A stretch of 8,234 nucleotides of DNA from the NCBI GenBank assembly GCA_955652215.1, contig CATPAX010000025.1, positions 1 through 8,234 on the forward strand, in the 5' to 3' direction. How positions within the stretch are numbered: position 1 is the first letter of the stretch; each line of letters opens with the position of its first letter. A program made the position numbers and the translations under genes. This stretch comes from an uncultured Solirubrobacteraceae bacterium (lineage in GTDB: Bacteria; Actinomycetota; Thermoleophilia; Solirubrobacterales; Solirubrobacteraceae). Of the stretch, positions 7,025 through 8,234 are shown one piece after another. The notes under the pieces are model-generated. The model saw nothing but the letters and a program-made list of their open reading frames with translations. It did no database searches and was not told the origin of the DNA.

Positions 7025-7711
7025 ATGGCCGATTACGAGCGCGCTCCCCGGGTGCTGGTCGTCGAGGACGACGACGCGATCGCGCAGGTGCTGCAGCGCT
7101 CGCTGCGGATGGCCGGCTACGAGGTCAAGCTGGCTGCCGACGGAGTCACGGCGCTCGATCAGGCACACGCCTTCCTACCTGACCTGGTGATTCTCGACCT
7201 CGGGCTGCCGCGGCTCGACGGGATCGAGGTCGCCAAGACGCTCCGCCAGACCGACGATGTTCCGATCCTCGTGCTGACCGCTCGCGATGCGGTCGAGGCG
7301 CGGGTCGAGGGACTCGATTCGGGCGCCGACGACTACCTCGTCAAGCCCTTCGAGCGCCAAGAGCTGCTGGCCAGGATGCGGGCGCTGCTGCGACGCCGGC
7401 CACCGCGCGGGCAGGCGACGATCACCGTAGGGGACCTGGATCTCAACCCGGATACGCACGAGGTGACGCGCGGCGGTCGGCGGATCGACCTCACCCAGCG
7501 CGAGTTTGAGCTGTTGGAATACCTGATGCGCAACGAGCGGATCGTTGTCTCCCGTCAGCGCCTTCTCGACGAGGTCTGGGGCTATGACCCGTTCTCGATG
7601 ACCAATACGATCGAAGTGTTCGTCTCAAACCTCCGGAGGAAGCTCGAGGCCAATGGCGAGGCTCGGCTCTTACACACGATCCGCGGCGCGGGCTACGTTC
7701 TTCGCGTATAG
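7025..7711 (+). CDS. OmpR/PhoB-family response regulator
   Basis: This 228-residue two-component regulator has a receiver domain (about 9-120) and a winged-helix DNA-binding domain (about 131-228). The receiver has the acidic pocket E14-D15-D16, phosphoacceptor D58 in VILDLGLPRLDG, the switch T85 in VLTARD and K107 in VKPFERQELLAR. The effector domain carries the typical LTQREFELLEYLMRNERIVVSRQRLLDEVWGYD (156-188), then the recognition helix NTIEVFVSNLRRKLE and the hairpin wing IRGAGYVLRV. Of named regulators it looks closest to the MprA/TcrA type of actinobacteria, so target genes cannot be assigned. The start at 7025 follows GGAG (7016-7019) by five bases; further in-frame upstream codons exist, but the reading there is the antisense side of ftsK. 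All phosphotransfer residues are intact. The downstream kinase overlaps its 3' end. Confidence 0.95.
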   Translation: MADYERAPRVLVVEDDDAIAQVLQRSLRMAGYEVKLAADGVTALDQAHAFLPDLVILDLGLPRLDGIEVAKTLRQTDDVPILVLTARDAVEARVEGLDSGADDYLVKPFERQELLARMRALLRRRPPRGQATITVGDLDLNPDTHEVTRGGRRIDLTQREFELLEYLMRNERIVVSRQRLLDEVWGYDPFSMTNTIEVFVSNLRRKLEANGEARLLHTIRGAGYVLRV

Positions 7712-8234
7712 AGCGATTCCGTTCCGCTGGCGGCTGGCGGGCGGATCGGCCGTGCTGACGTTCATCATCCTCGCCGCATTCGCGGCGATCGTCGGCACAC
7801 TCACCACGAGGCAGATCCGCAGACAGTTCAACAGCGAGGTCGCGTTCGCCGCCGACTCCGTGCAGTCCAAGCTGACGGCCAACAAACCGTATCTCGCCGG
7901 CGGCAAGCTCATCGGCTGCCTGCGCATTCGAAGCTACGTGAACGACGTGGCGGGCACCGAGCGCGGCGCGCTGATCCGGATCTTCTCCGCGTCAGGGGAC
8001 CTGGAGTGCAAACCCCCGGTCGTCAAGGGTAAGGGTCCTGCGCTCCCGGCCGTCTCGCTGTTCACAACCGCGCCGGACCAGAACCCGCCGGTTACGTTCA
8101 CCAGGTCGGGTTACGAGGTCGCGTTGCGTTCGTTTCCGATTGGCCCGCACGACAACGGGCAGTTGACGTTGCTGTTCGCACGTCCACTGTCTGAGGTCGA
8201 GCGCACCGTTGGCCGCGTCCGGTTCTTCCTGCTG
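7653..8234 (+). CDS. Sensor histidine kinase, N-terminal part (C-terminus outside window)
   Basis: An open frame continues from ATG 7653 to the right edge (194 codons, no stop). A basic stretch ending IPFRWRLAGG precedes a first TM helix at about residues 32-50. An extracytoplasmic sensor region (about 51-185) follows, then ARPLSEVERTVGRVRFFLL, where the second TM helix begins as the window ends. This is the standard front half of an orthodox membrane kinase; HAMP, DHp (phosphorylated His) and ATPase domains would lie beyond the edge and are not seen. Its place directly behind an OmpR-family regulator makes it the cognate kinase. The start overlaps the regulator by 59 bases in another frame. 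It is the only ATG, GTG or TTG in this frame before the TM core and has GAGG three bases upstream. C89 and C119 of the sensor region could pair as a disulfide. The sensed signal is unknown. Confidence 0.8.
   Translation, partial: MARLGSYTRSAARATFFAYRAIPFRWRLAGGSAVLTFIILAAFAAIVGTLTTRQIRRQFNSEVAFAADSVQSKLTANKPYLAGGKLIGCLRIRSYVNDVAGTERGALIRIFSASGDLECKPPVVKGKGPALPAVSLFTTAPDQNPPVTFTRSGYEVALRSFPIGPHDNGQLTLLFARPLSEVERTVGRVRFFLL

Overview
This is a GC-rich bacterial chromosome segment. The protein repertoire and gene order (an ftsK-type translocase, a RodZ-like HTH/membrane protein and cinA, all on the minus strand) resemble Actinomycetota. The RodZ-like C-terminal domain and the propeller protein suggest the class Thermoleophilia (Solirubrobacterales-like); that lineage call is an inference from recalled protein style, not a database match.

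Layout. Positions 1-652 (-) hold the N-terminal 217 codons of a CinA-family protein, which runs off the left edge. Positions 649-1410 (-) hold a RodZ-like cytoplasmic-HTH, single-TM, extracytoplasmic-domain protein that overlaps cinA by ATGA. After a 142-base gap with two small inverted repeats comes a secreted seven-bladed beta-propeller (Vgb/YncE-like) on the minus strand, ending at 1553. A region of about 190-220 bases with a perfect 7-bp inverted repeat next to an extended -10-like element separates it from a divergent plus-strand ABC-2 exporter operon: ATPase 2842-3627 and permease 3624-4517, overlapping by ATGA. The permease stop codon overlaps the stop codon of a convergent full-length FtsK/SpoIIIE DNA translocase (4514-6925, -). 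A short divergent region then leads to an OmpR/PhoB response regulator (7025-7711, +) and the start of its histidine kinase (7653 to the right edge, +). The kinase overlaps the regulator by about 59 bases in another frame.

Working picture. FtsK, the RodZ-like protein and CinA are backbone genes (chromosome segregation at the septum, cell shape or envelope scaffolding, NAD-cycle repair). The plus-strand ABC exporter pair and the propeller gene sit between ftsK and rodZ-cinA and look like an accessory module; a shared intergenic control region is plausible but unproven. The two-component pair is a separate, complete-looking signalling operon cut by the window. Coding density is very high: no intergenic gap exceeds about 220 bases. 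I see no tRNA, rRNA, CRISPR array, insertion sequence or phage signature. No clearly new biological system is visible; the propeller plus divergent exporter is the best candidate for something not well described.
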